Shown here one piece after another: positions 60,663 through 64,000 of a DNA stretch of 64,000 nt. Location: positions 24,173,267 through 24,237,266 of the forward strand of contig NC_056051.1 in NCBI RefSeq assembly GCF_004379255.2. The letters run 5' to 3'. Positions within the stretch are counted from its first letter, which is position 1, and every line of letters begins with the position of its first letter. Origin of the DNA: Salvia splendens (taxonomy: Eukaryota; Streptophyta; Magnoliopsida; Lamiales; Lamiaceae). Made by a program: the position numbers and the translations under genes. Under the pieces are notes generated by a model, which did no database searches, had not been told where the DNA came from, and saw only the letters and a program-made list of their open reading frames with translations.

Positions 60663-61673
60663 CTACTCATCCGGCGGCAACAACCCCAATTGTTTTTGGA
60701 GACCCACTATCATGCCCTCGTGCGTTTGAAGTTGCGTGGGGGTCATAGTTGACCTATCGGCCATATTGAGTTGGGCCAAAAGGGCCCACAACGAGTTGTT
60801 CGGGGGTGGAGGTGGAACATAGGGTGCGGGTTCGGGGGCGGGGGCCGATGGAGTCGCGGAGCGCCGGGGCTCGACCGCCGCCTTCTTCCTTCCTTGCGGT
60901 CGGCGTTGGGAACCGCTTGGTCCGGCATCGGGGCTACCCAAGTTAGCTCCGGCGAGTTGGCTAGCCACTTCTTCGGAGCCGGAGTCGGATAGGGAAACCG
61001 ACCTTGACCGTTTGGAGGAGCCGCTAGAGAAGGATGTTACGCCTCCCAGATACCTCGGGTGGAACCGCGTTTCCTGCCAAACGTTGAGGTACTTGAACGA
61101 CTTACCGTTCATGGATTGGTATGTGCTCAGCGCCGCAGTGATGATGTCGACCTCGCTCCGGCCGCTCCCGGCATTCCGCGACTCCTGGAGGAAATAGCCA
61201 TTGAACTTGTCAATTTCGTCGTTGGCTCGGCCGATGCAGTTGCGCACCATACTCTCGTTGCGCTCGATCGTTCCCGGCGGCCGGTTTGCATTGTACCGGC
61301 GAGATACGCGCCACCAAAAGTGATCGCCCGATTGGTTCGTGCCAACCGCCGCATCTTCGGAGATTTCGAAGTACGCCTTGAACAATTTATCCATCTCCGC
61401 CGGCGTGTACGGTGTGCGGACACCGCTGCCGCGAGTAGGAGCTTGCGGAGGTTGGGAGGGGGCGGTCGGCCTAGGCTCCGGTGTCCACCCGTATCGTCCT
61501 TCGGAGGCACCTTGGTCGTCGATTAGGTATGGACGGTAGCCACCCAGAACGGCCGAATCTTGGGTTTGAGGAGGGGCCGAATATTCCATTTCAGGACTAG
61601 GAAACGGTTGTGAACCGAATCATTCGGGGTTCCAACCGTGGGAGTCCGTAGGGTTATCGCCTTGGCCGGACAT
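60663..61673 (-). pseudogene. Harbinger ORF1 Myb/SANT-like protein, one early stop
   Basis: The full frame runs from ATG 61673 to the stop at 60663 (336 codons before it) with a single TGA at 61620-61622 (codon 18). Copy A has TGG at this codon. Downstream, ATG 61589 still opens 308 intact residues beginning 'MEYSAPPQTQDS', which include the whole Myb/SANT-like domain ('YTPAEMDKLFKAYFEI', 'GDHFWWRVSRRYNANRPPG'). The 'YLNVWQETRFHPRYLGG' region, a Lys/Arg patch and the C-terminal helices are also present. A shortened protein could therefore still be made. Relation and likely role are as for copy A. Confidence 0.78.
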
Positions 61674-61803
61674 AGTGATGTTGTAGGGTATGAGAGAATG
61701 AAGATGAAAATGGATATGAGAGATTGAAGATGAGAATGGAGATGAGAGAATGATGATGAGAATTGTGTAGTTTGATGTGAATTTTTGGGAGTGAAATTGA
61801 GGG

Positions 61804-61811
61804 TATTTATA
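61804..61811 (-). promoter_or_regulatory. TATA box of Harbinger copy B
   Basis: TATAAATA on the minus strand, about 130 bp before ATG 61673, matching copy A. Confidence 0.65.
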
Positions 61812-62096
61812 GATGAAAGTGTGTATTTTTGAGGTAAAAAAATTTTAAAAAAATTAAAAAGTGGGAAAAAACGGTTATAAACGGATATAATTTTTTTGGG
61901 AAGTGATTTTTTTTTTATCGATTTTTTTAATTAAAAACCGATTTTTTTAAAAAAAATTATTTAAACCCAACGGCTATGCCGTTGACGAATGAGGGCGCGC
62001 CACGTCAGCTGCTCGCTGGCACGGCGCGAGCGCAGCGGCAGCGGGTGGCGTCCGTGCCAGCGGTGGCGAGCAGCGCCACCGTTGCGGATGCTCTTA

Positions 62097-62925
62097 GCAA
62101 GTGAGGAGATGTGAGAGATGAGGTCTGGTGAGTCAGCCCTATCGTGGCACACATATGTTTATAAACTTTTCGCAGCCACAAACCCAAATTAATCATATCA
62201 TAGTTACATTTCCTCCAAATAAAAAACGATAATTATTATTGTGGTGATAAATTGATAAATAATAGTATTGTTAATTTTCGATTGTTAAAGTCAAGCATGT
62301 ATAAAGTGCAATAAAATACTCTCTCCATTCTATAATAGTAGAGTCATTTATTTATTTTTTTCTTTTTGTTCACCTAATATCAATACATCGACGTATCATG
62401 TAGCAGGCGGTGTTGTAAATTGGAAACGAAGTATTGTTTTATCGGGAAAAAAATATTATTAATTCATGATTTAATATGTTTTTTACCTTGGTATATATAC
62501 AGACATTTATAGGAGGAGTGGGAACAAATGGATAATTGGATTAGCTGTACACTTGGCGCACAAACAATATTCGAACTGGTCAAATCTCTTCATATAATAC
62601 TACTAATTGTTAGAAAACTTTTAATCATACTTAGCAATAACAAATCGTAAAAAAAATAGAAATCGACTTACGATATTATAATACTTCCATTTTGAAGAGA
62701 CTTTATTAAATTTTACCATACACTGATTAAAGATAACGAAAGTTTAGACAATTTGACAGTTACTTTGGAAGCAACAATCTTATTTTGATATTTTTTCAAA
62801 ATAAAAAAAGACACAATAAAGAGAATCAAGAAAAGAATTTTAAAAAATGATTAACAGCACATGTGGTATATATTTAGCAACGACGATATCATTTTTTCTT
62901 CTCTCATTCTCTTCTTCTCGAATCT
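62097..62925. other. Intergenic, upstream of the hydrolase gene
   Basis: AT-rich. A one-armed Stowaway-like fragment begins ACTCTCTCCATTCTATAATA at about 62320. CT-rich leader-like sequence (TTCTTCTCTCATTCTC) near 62897 probably marks the hydrolase 5' UTR. Confidence 0.45.
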
Positions 62926-63020
62926 TTGATATTTCAGCTCAAACATATACGCTTCTCTCTCTCTAGAACCCAACGATTCTGTCACACAATCACCAGCAAA
63001 ACCACACGATCACCGGAAAA

Positions 63021-63991
63021 ATGCCGTTTTGCGAAGTGGGCAGGCATCAGAAAACCGACGGCGCGGCAGCCAACACCGCCACCGGAATCCAAATTTTCTA
63101 CAGAACATACGGCAAAGGACCAATCAAAGTCCTCATGATCATCGGTAAAGCGCGCGCATTTCACCTTTCGAGGGTTTTACCTTTTTCAATTGAATTTCTT
63201 GGGCTTGTGATAGTTTTCGCGATGATCCACAAATTCTCATGATTTCAATCCATTATTCATCTGAAATTAAAAAATGGAGTTTCTCTGTTTCTGATTGAAG
63301 CTTTTTCGATGTAAAATCGCCAGGATTAGCTGGGACCCACGATTCCTGGGGGCCACAGATTAATGCCCTGACCGGGACAGTGAGGCCGAACGACGAGGAG
63401 TCGTCGGTGGAAGATCCCAGCGGCGGAGAGGCGACGGGCGTGGAGGTTTGCGCTTTTGACAACCGTGGAATGGGAAGGAGCTCCGTTCCCACCAAAAAGT
63501 CAGAGTATACGTGAGTATTAGTTAATCAGTGCCACCCCCTTTTGACCTTTTCAATTAGTTTAATCATTAATGTTGCTTTTAGCATGAACTGTGGCATTTT
63601 GATTACAAAGAAAGAGCTCTTCACCTTCCCCACGTCCTTATTTGGAATAGTTCTGGTCAAATTTGATAGTTTTGTTAATAGTAATCATCCACGCGTATGG
63701 TTGTTGAAGGTTGAACAATGTTATTTTAGCTGGGAACTTGCTTTTCTTGCTGAAATCATATGATTTTTTTCTCAATTTGTGGAGTGGTGTCAAATCTGTG
63801 TTATTCTTTAATTGGTGGGGTCTAGTGTGTAAAGTGGAAATTGATGTGGGATTTATTCTTGTAGTAAAGATTTTTGTTAGTGTGATTGATGATTAGTACA
63901 TTTCACAGGACGAGTATCATGGCAAAAGATGCGATAGCTATAATGGATCATTTGGGGTGGCGAAAAGCTCATGTGTTTGGCCACTCGATGG
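63021..63991 (+). CDS. Alpha/beta hydrolase, N-terminal part (gene runs off the window)
   Basis: Three exons are visible: 63021-63144, 63324-63510 and 63909-63991, the last ending at a GTGAGT donor. The protein starts 'MPFCEVGRHQKTDG', then 'GIQIFYRTYGKGPIKVLMIIG' (first strands). 'GLAGTHDSWGPQ' (oxyanion-loop region), 'VCAFDNRGMGRSS' and 'AIMDHLGWRKAHVFGHSMG' follow. GHSMG is the nucleophile elbow with the catalytic Ser. The Asp and His of the triad lie beyond the window. The substrate cannot be told from this part. Exon phases all match, so the gene looks intact. Confidence 0.85.
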
Positions 63992-64000
63992 GTGAGTATT

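Larger units (their letters stand above)
60351..62093 (-). mobile_element. PIF/Harbinger-type element carrying only ORF1 (copy B)
   Basis: Termini GAGCATCCACAACCGTG (left) and GAGCATCCGCAACGGTGG (right end, other strand), flanked by TTA (60348-60350, 62094-62096). Closely related to copy A (12279-14026) along its whole length but in opposite orientation. It carries a TATA box (61804-61811, minus), a leader with TCTCATCTTCAT repeats, one near-complete ORF and 3' tandem AT repeats. No transposase. Confidence 0.88.

Overview
The window is a stretch of plant nuclear DNA. It has AT-rich intergenic sequence, spliced genes with GT..AG introns, and many small transposable elements. The gene set (chloroplast PTAC7-like protein, class II ACBP, HDEL-tailed BiP, PGG-domain protein) indicates a eudicot. 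The style of the Harbinger ORF1 proteins recalls Lamiales such as sage relatives, but that assignment is inference.

Layout. 0-17 kb is gene-poor. It holds a complete TRIM retroelement (2522-3091, TSD TCTAG), a probable Helitron on the minus strand (6453-9430) with a hAT-like element nested in it (7299-8325), a decayed LINE reverse-transcriptase zinc-binding remnant (10.65-11.25 kb), a PIF/Harbinger-type element (12279-14026) and Stowaway MITEs, one inserted in another (15104-15572). 17.4-21.9 kb is a WD40 gene (+). 25.5-27.0 kb is a PGG-domain membrane protein (-) with a coding minisatellite. 27756-29720 is a second Harbinger-type element. 30.4-33.4 kb is an acyl-CoA-binding/ankyrin protein (+), tail-to-tail with an ER BiP/HSP70 gene (33.9-37.0 kb, -). 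40485-42634 is a third Harbinger-type element with an intact ORF. It ends just upstream of the importin beta-1 gene (42.7-46.8 kb, +). 48.0-48.6 kb is a small putative secreted-peptide gene (+). 50.0-51.1 kb is a PTAC7-like gene (-). 51.5-55.6 kb is nearly gene-free. 55.9-59.7 kb is a five-KH-domain RNA-binding gene of the RCF3/HOS5/SHI1 type (+). 60351-62093 is a fourth Harbinger-type element, an inverted relative of the first. 63.0 kb to the right edge holds the first three exons of an alpha/beta hydrolase (+).

How it fits together. The host genes do not form a pathway. They are housekeeping genes: nuclear import, ER folding, lipid binding, plastid transcription and RNA regulation. From memory, several neighbours are also neighbours in Arabidopsis (ACBP1 next to importin beta-1; RCF3 next to an alpha/beta hydrolase; PTAC7 next to a WD40 gene), so the region looks like an old conserved block expanded by transposons. 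The most unusual feature is the set of four ORF1-only Harbinger-type elements. Each has its own TATA box and a Myb/SANT-like gene, and none has a transposase. One of them places nine GACGTC palindromes directly in front of importin beta-1.
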